Shown here in pieces: positions 1-7,796 of a DNA stretch of 64,000 nt; position 1 is the stretch's first letter, and every line of letters starts with the position of its first letter. Origin of the DNA: Pseudomonas fluorescens. GTDB taxonomy: Bacteria; Pseudomonadota; Gammaproteobacteria; Pseudomonadales; Pseudomonadaceae. The notes beneath the pieces are model-generated. The model was given only the letters and a program-made list of their open reading frames with translations. It had not been told where the DNA came from and ran no database searches. The stretch is from assembly GCF_003732425.1 (NCBI RefSeq), contig NZ_MOBX01000014.1, positions 186,001-250,000 of the forward strand, given 5' to 3'. Position numbers and translations under genes: made by a program.

Positions 1-360
1 CAACGCCTGCGAAAACGGCTCCATACTCGACTCGTCGGAAAACTTGTAGCGCAATTCAACCTCTGTGTTCAGGTACGGACGCAGCACCTCTTTGGGGATC
101 TGCAACTCGATCCCCGTCAGTTTCTCCAACTCGTCTTCAGCATCGTCCCAAGTGCCAGTGTTGACTTCCTCACCTTCCCATTCCGGCTCTTCCGGGTCGT
201 CGCCGAGAATCGGGTAAACGCTCCAGTTCGCCGGGAAATCGCTGGAATCCGGGACCTGTGCAATCAGGACAGCGGGCAGCGTCGATAGCTGAAGAGTGAG
301 AGTGTCGGAGGCCGAAGCGGCAATTTGCGAAAGGGTCGGGGCAGCGTAATTCATGGACAT
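1..360 (-). CDS. Hypothetical protein, 5' part (runs off the left edge)
   Basis: An open frame of 120 codons on the minus strand starts at ATG 360-358 (MSMNYAAPTL) and continues past the window edge without a stop. The start is supported by AAGGA six bases upstream of the ATG; a second in-frame ATG lies at 354. The visible part has no signal peptide or membrane segment. It has a Ser/Thr/Ala-rich first 40 residues followed by a strongly acidic stretch (residues about 60-90, many Asp/Glu, with EEPEWEGEE). I do not recognise the family. It is divergent from kdgD and shares the 296-base gap containing the kdgD promoter. Whether it belongs functionally to the hexarate genes cannot be judged from the sequence. 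Confidence 0.7.
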   Translation of the reverse strand, partial: MSMNYAAPTLSQIAASASDTLTLQLSTLPAVLIAQVPDSSDFPANWSVYPILGDDPEEPEWEGEEVNTGTWDDAEDELEKLTGIELQIPKEVLRPYLNTEVELRYKFSDESSMEPFSQAL

Positions 361-522
361 TCGGTTTCCTTCGAGTGGTCCGCCACGATCCTTCGTGGCA
401 GTCCTCGCACCTTACCCGGCGTGGTAGCAGCGCTCAGTAAACGAATCTTGACCAGACATTTCTGCAATGTAATCCAGTAAAAACGGGCCTTTGCGCTGGT
501 TCGTGCTGTGGTTTAAACACGG

Positions 523-533
523 TTGTCCGACAA
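523..533. promoter_or_regulatory. Candidate GntR (FCD-type) operator upstream of kdgD
   Basis: TTGTCCGACAA is a perfect palindrome around one central base. It fits the TNGTNNNACNA pattern known for FadR/FCD-subfamily GntR repressors, which commonly control sugar-acid catabolism. It lies 27 bases upstream of the putative kdgD -35 box. The assignment to a GntR protein is inferred from motif shape and context; no regulator gene is in the window. Confidence 0.45.
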
Positions 534-560
534 AAAAACACCGACAACGATGAAATGCAG

Positions 561-588
561 TTGACGGTTATCTTTTAAGTTGTACGAT
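561..588 (+). promoter_or_regulatory. Putative sigma-70 promoter of the kdgD operon
   Basis: A -35 TTGACG (561-566) and a -10 TACGAT (583-588) are separated by 16 bases, about 70 bases ahead of the kdgD start. The -10 lies inside the 577-600 palindrome, so a protein bound there would block polymerase. Found by eye, not scored. Confidence 0.4.
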
Positions 589-600
589 GACCTACAACTT
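577..600. promoter_or_regulatory. Perfect inverted repeat over the kdgD -10 region
   Basis: AAGTTGTA (577-584) and TACAACTT (593-600) are exact reverse complements separated by eight bases. The repeat covers the -10 and the likely transcription start, a classical repressor position. The arms contain TTGTA/TACAA, but the 18-bp span is longer than a standard FCD-GntR site, so the binding protein is left open. Confidence 0.5.
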
Positions 601-656
601 CGGCGAAGGCTGAACGGTCCACTCACAAAAAACGTTGCTACCAGGGTGTTCGAATA

Positions 657-1568
657 ATGAATCCACAAGAACTGAAGTCCATCCTCTCTGCCGGCCTGCT
701 GTCCTTCCCGGTGACCGATTTCAACGCGCAGGGCGATTTCAACCGCGCCGGCTACATCAAACGTCTGGAATGGCTGGCTCCGTATGGCGCTTCAGCCTTG
801 TTCGCCGCCGGCGGTACCGGTGAGTTTTTCTCCCTGGCCGCCAGCGAATACTCGGAAATCATCAAGACTGCCGTCGACACTTGCGCCACCAGCGTGCCGA
901 TTCTGGCCGGTGTCGGTGGTTCGACCCGTCAGGCCATCGAGTACGCTCAGGAAGCCGAGCGTCTGGGCGCCAAAGGCCTGTTGCTGCTGCCGCACTACCT
1001 GACCGAAGCCAGCCAGGACGGCGTTGCCGCTCACGTTGAAGCTGTGTGTAAATCGGTCAACATCGGCGTGGTCGTCTACAACCGCAACGTTTGCCGCCTC
1101 AACGCGCCGCTGCTGGAACGTCTGGCCGAGCGCTGCCCGAACCTGATCGGCTACAAGGATGGTCTAGGCGATATCGAGTTGATGGTGTCGATCCGTCGCC
1201 GCCTCGGTGATCGCTTCAGCTACCTGGGTGGTTTGCCGACCGCCGAAGTCTACGCCGCTGCCTACAAGGCTTTGGGCGTGCCGGTTTACTCCTCGGCGGT
1301 GTTCAACTTCATCCCGAAAACCGCGATGGACTTCTACCACGCGATCGCCCGTGAAGATCACGCCACCGTTGGCAAGATCATCGACGACTTCTTCCTGCCG
1401 TACCTCGACATCCGCAACCGCAAGGCCGGTTACGCCGTGAGCATCGTCAAGGCAGGCGCGAAAATCGCCGGCTATGACGCAGGCCCGGTGCGGGCACCGC
1501 TGACCGACCTGACCGGCGAAGAGTACGAAATGCTCGCTGCGCTGATCGACAAGCAAGGTGCGCAGTAA
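657..1568 (+). CDS. kdgD: 5-dehydro-4-deoxyglucarate dehydratase KdgD
   Basis: The 303-residue protein is a class I aldolase-fold (DapA/NAL superfamily) enzyme. It dehydrates and decarboxylates 5-keto-4-deoxyglucarate to 2,5-dioxovalerate plus CO2 and water, the middle step of the non-phosphorylating glucarate/galactarate route. Visible landmarks are GGTGE (52-56), the catalytic-type Tyr141 in VVYNRN and the Schiff-base Lys167 in GYKDG. Length is normal for the family. It is the first gene of the hexarate cluster and is followed by a terminator and the dehydrogenase that uses its product. Regulation is probably by the paired palindromes at 523-600. Family and role are secure from sequence and neighbours. 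Confidence 0.95.
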   Translation: MNPQELKSILSAGLLSFPVTDFNAQGDFNRAGYIKRLEWLAPYGASALFAAGGTGEFFSLAASEYSEIIKTAVDTCATSVPILAGVGGSTRQAIEYAQEAERLGAKGLLLLPHYLTEASQDGVAAHVEAVCKSVNIGVVVYNRNVCRLNAPLLERLAERCPNLIGYKDGLGDIELMVSIRRRLGDRFSYLGGLPTAEVYAAAYKALGVPVYSSAVFNFIPKTAMDFYHAIAREDHATVGKIIDDFFLPYLDIRNRKAGYAVSIVKAGAKIAGYDAGPVRAPLTDLTGEEYEMLAALIDKQGAQ

Positions 1569-1586
1569 CACCCGATAAAAAGCGAG

Positions 1587-1611
1587 GCCGCTGAGCAATC
1601 AGCGGCTTTTT
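1587..1611 (+). terminator. Rho-independent terminator after kdgD
   Basis: An eight-base-pair stem GCCGCTGA/TCAGCGGC with a GCAA loop is followed by five T. It sits between kdgD and the dehydrogenase gene, so it may only attenuate read-through within the cluster. Confidence 0.75.
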
Positions 1612-1644
1612 GCGTGAAGGCTTTGAGATGTGAGGGCTGCCCCT

Positions 1645-3090
1645 GTGACAACTGCAAAACGCTACGACAACTACATCAACGGTGAGTGGGTTGCCGGTGC
1701 CGACTACTCGGCCAACATCAACCCGTCGGAACTGAGCGACACCATCGGCGATTACGCCAAGGCTGATCTGACTCAGGTTCACGCCGCCATCGACGCCGCC
1801 CGCGCCGCGTTCCCGGCATGGTCGACCTCAGGTATTCAGGCCCGTCACGATTCGCTGGATAAAGTCGGCAGCGAAATTCTCGCCCGTCGCGAAGAACTCG
1901 GCACCTTGCTGGCCCGGGAAGAGGGCAAGACCCTGCCCGAGGCCATCGGCGAAGTGACCCGCGCCGGCAACATCTTCAAATTCTTCGCCGGTGAATGCCT
2001 GCGTCTGTCCGGCGACTATGTGCCGTCGGTGCGTCCGGGCGTCAACGTTGAAGTGACTCGCGAAGCGTTGGGAGTGGTCGGTCTGATCACCCCGTGGAAC
2101 TTCCCGATCGCCATTCCTGCCTGGAAAATCGCTCCGGCGCTGGCCTACGGCAACTGCGTGGTGTTGAAACCGGCTGATCTGGTACCGGGTTGCGCCTGGG
2201 CACTGGCGGAAATCATCTCTCGCGCAGGCTTCCCGGCTGGCGTGTTCAACCTGGTGATGGGCAGCGGTCGCGTGGTTGGCGATGCGTTGGTGCAGAGTCC
2301 GAAAGTCGATGGCATCAGCTTCACCGGTTCGGTGGGCGTGGGTCGGCAGATCGCGGTCAACTGTGTGTCGCGGCAGGCCAAAGTACAACTGGAAATGGGC
2401 GGCAAGAACCCGCAGATCATTCTCGACGACGCCGACCTCAAACAAGCGGTTGAGCTGTCGGTGCAGAGCGCGTTCTACTCCACCGGCCAGCGTTGCACAG
2501 CGTCGAGCCGCTTGATCGTGACTGCCGGGATCCACGACAAATTCGTCGAAGCCATGGCCGAGCGCATGAAGTCGATCAAGGTCGGCCACGCGCTGAAATC
2601 CGGCACCGACATCGGCCCGGTGGTTTCTCAGGCGCAGCTGGAACAGGACATGAAGTACATCGACATCGGCCAGTCCGAAGGTGCGCGTCTGGTCAGCGGC
2701 GGTGGTTTGGTGACCTGCGACACCGAGGGCTACTTCCTCGCGCCAACCCTGTTTGCCGACAGCGAAGCGTCGATGCGCATCAGCCGTGAAGAGATTTTCG
2801 GCCCAGTGGCCAACATTGTTCGCGTGGCGGATTACGACGCGGCACTGGCGATGGCCAATGACACCGAGTTCGGTTTGTCGGCGGGTATTGCGACCACGTC
2901 GCTGAAGTACGCCAACCACTTCAAGCGTCACTCGCAAGCCGGGATGGTGATGGTCAACCTGCCGACCGCTGGCGTCGATTACCACGTTCCGTTCGGTGGC
3001 CGTAAGGGCTCATCCTATGGCTCACGTGAACAAGGCCGCTATGCGCAAGAGTTCTACACCGTGGTGAAAACCGCCTACGTAGGCTCCTGA
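1645..3090 (+). CDS. 2,5-dioxovalerate (alpha-ketoglutarate semialdehyde) dehydrogenase
   Basis: A 481-residue NAD(P)-dependent aldehyde dehydrogenase. It is expected to oxidise the KdgD product 2,5-dioxovalerate to 2-oxoglutarate, delivering hexarate carbon to the TCA cycle. The cofactor-binding TPWNFP motif, the general-base Glu in LEMGGKNP and the nucleophilic Cys in GQRCTASSR are all present. The frame is open from GTG 1630, but I chose GTG 1645 (VTTAKRYDNYING). GAGGG at 1632-1636 lies eight bases upstream of it and the homologous N-terminus I recall starts there. The neighbours on both sides are hexarate genes, which supports this substrate over other semialdehydes (succinate semialdehyde is the main alternative). 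Confidence 0.9.
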   Translation: MTTAKRYDNYINGEWVAGADYSANINPSELSDTIGDYAKADLTQVHAAIDAARAAFPAWSTSGIQARHDSLDKVGSEILARREELGTLLAREEGKTLPEAIGEVTRAGNIFKFFAGECLRLSGDYVPSVRPGVNVEVTREALGVVGLITPWNFPIAIPAWKIAPALAYGNCVVLKPADLVPGCAWALAEIISRAGFPAGVFNLVMGSGRVVGDALVQSPKVDGISFTGSVGVGRQIAVNCVSRQAKVQLEMGGKNPQIILDDADLKQAVELSVQSAFYSTGQRCTASSRLIVTAGIHDKFVEAMAERMKSIKVGHALKSGTDIGPVVSQAQLEQDMKYIDIGQSEGARLVSGGGLVTCDTEGYFLAPTLFADSEASMRISREEIFGPVANIVRVADYDAALAMANDTEFGLSAGIATTSLKYANHFKRHSQAGMVMVNLPTAGVDYHVPFGGRKGSSYGSREQGRYAQEFYTVVKTAYVGS

Positions 3091-3105
3091 TACACGCAAT
3101 ACCCC

Positions 3106-3204
3106 TGTAGGAGCCGCCGCAGGCTGCGATCTTTTGATCTTGATTCTCTGGCGTCTCGGATGACGCCGAAGATCAAAAGATCGCAGCCTGCGGCAGCTCC
3201 TGCA
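3106..3204. repeat. REP-like inverted pair, family A
   Basis: A copy with the GGCTGCGATCTTTTGAT core at the left faces an inverted copy (ATCAAAAGATCGCAGCC) at the right, with about 35 bases between the cores and GTAGGAGC/GCTCCT at the outer ends. The same element occurs six more times in the window. It fills the gap between the dehydrogenase and gudP and would form a long cruciform or hairpin. Confidence 0.85.
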
Positions 3205-3275
3205 GGGAACCCGGAACACCGGGAAAAACAACAGATTCACCCGCGCATAAAAATAATCAGTGGGAGTACATCTAC

Positions 3276-4637
3276 ATGCAATCGTCCAAGCCGACTCACG
3301 TCCGCTATTTGATCCTGCTCATGCTGTTTCTGGTGACCACGATCAACTACGCCGACCGGGCCACGATCGCCATCGCCGGCTCCAGCCTGCAAAAAGATCT
3401 GGGCATCGACGCGGTCACCCTCGGCTATATCTTCTCCGCATTCGGTTGGGCCTACGTGGCCGGGCAAATTCCCGGTGGCTGGCTGCTCGATCGCTTCGGC
3501 TCGAAAAAAGTCTATGCACTGAGCATCTTCACCTGGTCGCTGTTCACCGTGCTGCAAGGCTTTGTCGGTGAGTTCGGCATGTCCACAGCGATTGTTGCGC
3601 TGTTCATGCTGCGCTTCCTTGTGGGTCTGGCCGAAGCGCCTTCGTTCCCCGGCAACGCGCGCATTGTCGCGGCGTGGTTCCCGACCGCTGAACGCGGCAC
3701 CGCTTCGGCGATCTTCAACTCGGCGCAGTACTTTGCCACCGTGTTGTTTGCACCGCTGATGGGCTGGATCGTTTACAGCTTTGGCTGGGAGCACGTGTTC
3801 ATTGTCATGGGCATCCTCGGCATCATCTTCTCGCTGGTCTGGCTGAAAGTGATCTACAGCCCGCGTGAACATCCGCGCATCAACGAGGCTGAGTTCAACC
3901 ACATCGCTGAAAACGGCGGCATGGTCGACATGGATCAGAAGGGTAAAAAGTCCGACGGTCCGAAGTGGGATTACATCCGTCAGTTGCTGACCAACCGCAT
4001 GATGCTCGGCGTGTATCTGGGCCAGTACTGCATCAACGGCATCACTTATTTCTTCCTGACCTGGTTCCCGGTGTATCTGGTGCAAGAGCGTGGCATGACC
4101 ATTCTCAAGGCCGGTTTCATTGCCTCGTTGCCGGCGATCTGCGGCTTCATCGGCGGTGTGCTCGGCGGGGTGATTTCCGATTACCTGCTGCGCAAGGGGC
4201 ATTCGCTGACCTTCGCCCGCAAGGCTCCGATCATTGCTGGCCTGCTGGTGTCGAGCAGCATCGTCGCCTGCAACTATGTTGATGTGGAATGGATGGTCGT
4301 TGGCTTCATGGCCCTGGCCTTCTTTGGCAAAGGCGTTGGCGCATTGGGCTGGGCGGTGGTCTCCGACACTTCGCCAAAACAGATCGCCGGTCTGAGCGGT
4401 GGCCTGTTCAACACCTTCGGCAACATCGCTTCGATCACCACGCCGATCGTGATTGGCTACATCATCAGCTCCACCGGCTCGTTCAAATGGGCACTGGTGT
4501 TCGTCGGTGCCAACGCACTGGTCGCGGTGTTCAGCTATCTGGTGATCGTTGGCCCGATCAAACGTGTGGTACTCAAAGAGCCGCCAACCCATGGCGATGC
4601 TGAAGCCACCGGCAAATTGTCTCAAGCGCATTCCTGA
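3276..4637 (+). CDS. gudP: MFS hexarate symporter, GudP/GarP type
   Basis: A 453-residue major facilitator of the anion:cation symporter family with about 12 hydrophobic segments. The first membrane region carries NYADRATIAIAG, and DRFGSKK after the second segment is the loop 2-3 signature typical of GudP/GarP/ExuT transporters. A hydrophilic central loop at residues about 200-230 separates the two halves. Expected role: proton-driven uptake of D-glucarate and/or galactarate across the inner membrane. GGGAG at 3261-3265 precedes the ATG by about ten bases. garD follows 11 bases downstream, so the two are co-transcribed. Substrate is inferred from the cluster; glucarate and galactarate cannot be separated by sequence alone. 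Confidence 0.88.
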   Translation: MQSSKPTHVRYLILLMLFLVTTINYADRATIAIAGSSLQKDLGIDAVTLGYIFSAFGWAYVAGQIPGGWLLDRFGSKKVYALSIFTWSLFTVLQGFVGEFGMSTAIVALFMLRFLVGLAEAPSFPGNARIVAAWFPTAERGTASAIFNSAQYFATVLFAPLMGWIVYSFGWEHVFIVMGILGIIFSLVWLKVIYSPREHPRINEAEFNHIAENGGMVDMDQKGKKSDGPKWDYIRQLLTNRMMLGVYLGQYCINGITYFFLTWFPVYLVQERGMTILKAGFIASLPAICGFIGGVLGGVISDYLLRKGHSLTFARKAPIIAGLLVSSSIVACNYVDVEWMVVGFMALAFFGKGVGALGWAVVSDTSPKQIAGLSGGLFNTFGNIASITTPIVIGYIISSTGSFKWALVFVGANALVAVFSYLVIVGPIKRVVLKEPPTHGDAEATGKLSQAHS

Positions 4638-4648
4638 GGAGCGGCGTC

Positions 4649-6202
4649 ATGCAGTTGATTGAACATTCCGACTCGCCGCGCTACATCCGCCTGCACGAGC
4701 GGGACAATGTGGTGGTAGTGGTCAACGACCAGGGCGCACCGGCCGGCACTGAGTTTGCCGATGGCCTGGTGACGCTGGAATTCGTGCCGCAGAGCCACAA
4801 GGTCACCCTCGAAGACATACCCGAGGGCGGCCAAGTGATTCGCTACGGTCAGGTGATCGGCTACGCCTTGCAGCCGATCCGCCGCGGCAGTTGGGTCAAG
4901 GAAGATCAACTGCGCATGCCGACTGCGCCGCCGCTGGACAGCCTGCCGCTGTCCACCGACGTGCCGGACGCGCAGGCACCGCTGGAAGGCTTCACCTTCG
5001 AGGGTTACCGCAACGCTGACGGCACCGTCGGCACGCGCAACATTCTCGGGATTACCACCACGGTGCAATGCGTCACCGGCGTGCTCGATCACGCGGTGAA
5101 ACGCATCAAGGAAGAGCTGCTGCCGAAGTATCCCCACGTCGATGACGTGGTGGCACTGACCCACAGTTACGGTTGCGGTGTAGCGATCACGGCGACCGAC
5201 GCCTACATCCCGATTCGTACCGTGCGCAACCTGGCACGCAATCCGAATCTCGGTGGTGAAGCGCTGGTGATCAGTCTGGGCTGCGAGAAATTGCAGGCCG
5301 GGCAGGTGATGCACGAGGACGATGCGTCGGTGGATCTCAGCGATCCATGGCTGTATCGCCTGCAGGACGCCAGTCACGGTTTCACCGAGATGATCGAGCA
5401 GATCATGGCGCTGGCGGAAGTCCGTTTGAAGAAGCTTGATCAACGCCGCCGCGAAACCGTGCCGGCGTCCGAGCTGATCCTCGGCATGCAGTGCGGCGGC
5501 AGCGATGCGTTTTCCGGGATCACCGCCAACCCGGCGTTGGGTTATGCGTCGGATTTGCTGTTGCGTGCGGGGGCGACGGTGATGTTTTCTGAAGTCACCG
5601 AAGTGCGCGATGCGATTTACTTGCTGACTTCACGCGCCGAAAGCAAAACCGTCGCCGAGGAACTGGTGCGCGAGATGGACTGGTACGACCGTTACCTGGC
5701 CAAGGGTGAAGCAGATCGCAGCGCCAACACCACGCCGGGCAACAAGAAGGGCGGGCTGTCGAACATTGTCGAGAAGTCGCTGGGCTCGATCGTCAAATCC
5801 GGCAGCAGCGCGATCAATGGCGTGCTCGGCCCGGGTGAGCGTTTCAAGCAGAAGGGTTTGATTTTCTGTGCGACCCCGGCGAGTGATTTTGTCTGCGGTA
5901 CGTTGCAGTTGGCGGCAGGGATGAACCTGCACGTGTTCACTACCGGGCGTGGCACGCCGTATGGTCTGGCGATGGCACCGGTGGTGAAGGTGTCGACGCG
6001 CACGGAATTGGCACAGCGCTGGCCGGACCTGATCGACATCGATGCCGGGCGGATTGCTACGGGGCGGGCGACCATCGAGGCGTTGGGTTGGGAGCTGTTC
6101 CACTATTACCTGGATGTGGCGAGCGGCAAGCAGCAGACATGGGCGGAGAAGCACAAACTGCATAACGACATTACCTTGTTCAACCCGGCGCCGATTACTT
6201 GA
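4649..6202 (+). CDS. garD: Galactarate dehydratase GarD
   Basis: A 517-residue UxaA/GarD-family dehydratase, close to the E. coli length of about 523. It has an N-terminal SAF-like beta-clip domain (about residues 1-90) and a larger catalytic part containing GCGVAITATDAYIP, GMQCGGSDAFSG and the C-terminal FTTGRGTPYGLAMAP region conserved in the family. It removes water from meso-galactarate to give 5-keto-4-deoxyglucarate, the KdgD substrate, and is known to be iron-dependent in E. coli. It lies 11 bases after gudP. A glucarate dehydratase (gudD) is not in the window, so glucarate use would need a gene elsewhere. Confidence 0.93.
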   Translation: MQLIEHSDSPRYIRLHERDNVVVVVNDQGAPAGTEFADGLVTLEFVPQSHKVTLEDIPEGGQVIRYGQVIGYALQPIRRGSWVKEDQLRMPTAPPLDSLPLSTDVPDAQAPLEGFTFEGYRNADGTVGTRNILGITTTVQCVTGVLDHAVKRIKEELLPKYPHVDDVVALTHSYGCGVAITATDAYIPIRTVRNLARNPNLGGEALVISLGCEKLQAGQVMHEDDASVDLSDPWLYRLQDASHGFTEMIEQIMALAEVRLKKLDQRRRETVPASELILGMQCGGSDAFSGITANPALGYASDLLLRAGATVMFSEVTEVRDAIYLLTSRAESKTVAEELVREMDWYDRYLAKGEADRSANTTPGNKKGGLSNIVEKSLGSIVKSGSSAINGVLGPGERFKQKGLIFCATPASDFVCGTLQLAAGMNLHVFTTGRGTPYGLAMAPVVKVSTRTELAQRWPDLIDIDAGRIATGRATIEALGWELFHYYLDVASGKQQTWAEKHKLHNDITLFNPAPIT

Positions 6203-6205
6203 CCC

Positions 6206-6299
6206 TGTGGCGAGGGAGCTTGCTCCCGCTGGACTGCGTAGCAGTCCCATCTTTTGGGGCCGCTTCGCGACCCAGCGGGAGCAAGCTCCCTCGCCACAA
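6206..6299. repeat. REP-like inverted pair, family B
   Basis: GTGGCGAGGGAGCTTGCTCC at the left and its inverted copy at the right flank about 45 bases containing a second short palindrome. It lies directly after the garD stop and may also end transcription or protect the 3' end. The related copy is at 9295-9424. Confidence 0.85.
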
Positions 6300-6392
6300 G
6301 TGTTGATCGTTCCCTCGCAGAGCATGGGAACGATCGGGGTGAAAGTGGCTTATCATTAGCCCCCTAACGACGCTCACCCAAGGCTCCCCGGC

Positions 6393-7334
6393 ATGCTGGC
6401 AATTTTCCTCGAAACCCTGAATATCACCGCGCCGGTGTTTGCCATGCTGTTTCTCGGTGTGCTGCTCAAGCGCATCGACTGGATCAACGACAACTTTATC
6501 CACACGGCCTCGTCGCTGGTGTTCAACGTCACCATGCCGGCGCTGCTGTTCCTCGGCATTCTGCATGCCGATCTGCACGCCGCACTGCAACCGGCGCTGC
6601 TGATCTACTTCTCCCTCGCCACGCTGGTGAGCTTTGCCCTGGCCTGGGGCTGGGCGATTTTCAAATGCCCGCGTGAAGATCGCGGCATTTATACCCAAGG
6701 CGCGTTTCGCGGCAACAACGGGGTGATCGGTCTGGCACTGGCGGCGAGCATGTACGGCGATTACGGGATTTCCCTCGGGGCGATTCTCGCGGCGCTGGTG
6801 ATCCTGTTTTACAACACGCTATCGACCATTGTGCTGGCGGTGTACAGCCCGGTGATCAAGTCCGATCCGTGGAGCATCTGCAAAAGCGTGTTCAGCAATC
6901 CACTGATCATCAGCGTGATTGCGGCGGCGCCGTTTGCCTATTTCAAAATTGGCTTGCCGGGTTGGCTGGAGACCTCCGGTCAGTATCTGGCGCAGACCAC
7001 CTTGCCACTGGCGCTGATCTGCATTGGCGGCACGTTGTCGCTGGCGGCGTTGCGCAAGAGCGGCAGCATGGCGCTCAGTTCCAGCCTGGTGAAGATGATC
7101 GGTTTACCGGTGCTGGCAACGCTGGGGGCCTGGTTGTGGGGCTTTCGCGGGGCGGAGTTGGGGATTCTGTTTCTGTACTTTGGCAGCCCGACCGCGGCGG
7201 CGAGTTTTGTCATGGCCCGGGCGGCGCAGGGCAATCATGAGCTGGCGGCGGCGATTATCGTGATGACCACGTTGATGGCGGCGATTACTACCAATATCGG
7301 GATTTTTGTTTTGCAGTGGGGTGGGTGGATATAA
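6393..7334 (+). CDS. AEC-family (auxin efflux carrier-like) permease
   Basis: A 313-residue, very hydrophobic protein with about ten membrane segments in two halves, matching the Mem_trans/AEC family that includes malonate and other organic-acid transporters. The polar motif FRGNNGVIGLALA in the middle and the C-terminal SPTAAASFVMA segment are characteristic. AAGG lies eight bases before the ATG. The REP pair separates it from garD, so co-regulation with the hexarate genes is not implied. The substrate is unknown; bacterial members usually move small carboxylates. Confidence 0.85.
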   Translation: MLAIFLETLNITAPVFAMLFLGVLLKRIDWINDNFIHTASSLVFNVTMPALLFLGILHADLHAALQPALLIYFSLATLVSFALAWGWAIFKCPREDRGIYTQGAFRGNNGVIGLALAASMYGDYGISLGAILAALVILFYNTLSTIVLAVYSPVIKSDPWSICKSVFSNPLIISVIAAAPFAYFKIGLPGWLETSGQYLAQTTLPLALICIGGTLSLAALRKSGSMALSSSLVKMIGLPVLATLGAWLWGFRGAELGILFLYFGSPTAAASFVMARAAQGNHELAAAIIVMTTLMAAITTNIGIFVLQWGGWI

Positions 7335-7337
7335 AGG

Positions 7338-7421
7338 CAAGATCAAAAGATCGCTGCCTGCGGCAGCTCCAACATGGGAATGCGCTCTCCTGTAGGAACT
7401 GCCGAAGGCTGCGATCTTTTA
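7338..7421. repeat. REP-like inverted pair, family A, between convergent genes
   Basis: GATCAAAAGATCGCTGCC at the left and GGCTGCGATCTTTT at the right face each other around a degenerate centre. The element lies between the 3' ends of the AEC permease and the convergent CMD-family gene. Confidence 0.8.
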
Positions 7422-7796
7422 GCTTTTCTCGTAACTGTCGATCACTTCCTGCGCCGCGCGAAACGCATCGATCGCCGCCGGCACACCGGCGTATACCGCG
7501 CAATGCAGCAACGCTTCACGGATCTCGTCTACCGTGCAGCCATTGTTCAGCGCGCCGCGCACATGGCCTTTCAACTCTTGCGGGCACTTCAGCGCCGTCA
7601 GCGCGGCGAGGGTGATCAGGCTGCGGGTTTTCAGCGGTAGACCTTCGCGATTCCACACGCCACCCCAGGCGTGTTCATTGACGAAATCCTGCAGCGGCTG
7701 GGTGAACTCGGTGGCGTTGCCCAGCGCCCGATCAACAAACGCATCGCCCATTACCTGGCGGCGGACTTCTACCCCGGATTGCTTCGATTCGGTCAT
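7419..7796 (-). CDS. Carboxymuconolactone decarboxylase (CMD) family protein
   Basis: A 125-residue single-domain CMD-fold protein of PcaC size. The conserved core LITLAALTALKCPQELKGH and the following ALNNGCTVDEIREALLHCA resemble 4-carboxymuconolactone decarboxylase. It lacks the CxxC of AhpD-type peroxidase partners. No other protocatechuate genes are nearby, so the PcaC reaction is not supported by context and a related decarboxylase or unknown role is possible. Its ATG overlaps the stop of the upstream antiporter gene by four bases (7793-7796), so the two are co-transcribed. The stop lies within the adjoining REP element. Confidence 0.85.
   Translation of the reverse strand: MTESKQSGVEVRRQVMGDAFVDRALGNATEFTQPLQDFVNEHAWGGVWNREGLPLKTRSLITLAALTALKCPQELKGHVRGALNNGCTVDEIREALLHCAVYAGVPAAIDAFRAAQEVIDSYEKS

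Noticed and set aside
3237..4631. 464-codon open frame on the minus strand opposite gudP
   Set aside because: Shadow of a clear MFS gene; composition is His/Gln/Arg-rich and soluble with no recognisable motif.
7419..7796. Calling the CMD-family gene pcaC
   Set aside because: Size and fold fit, but no protocatechuate or beta-ketoadipate genes are nearby, so only the family is claimed.
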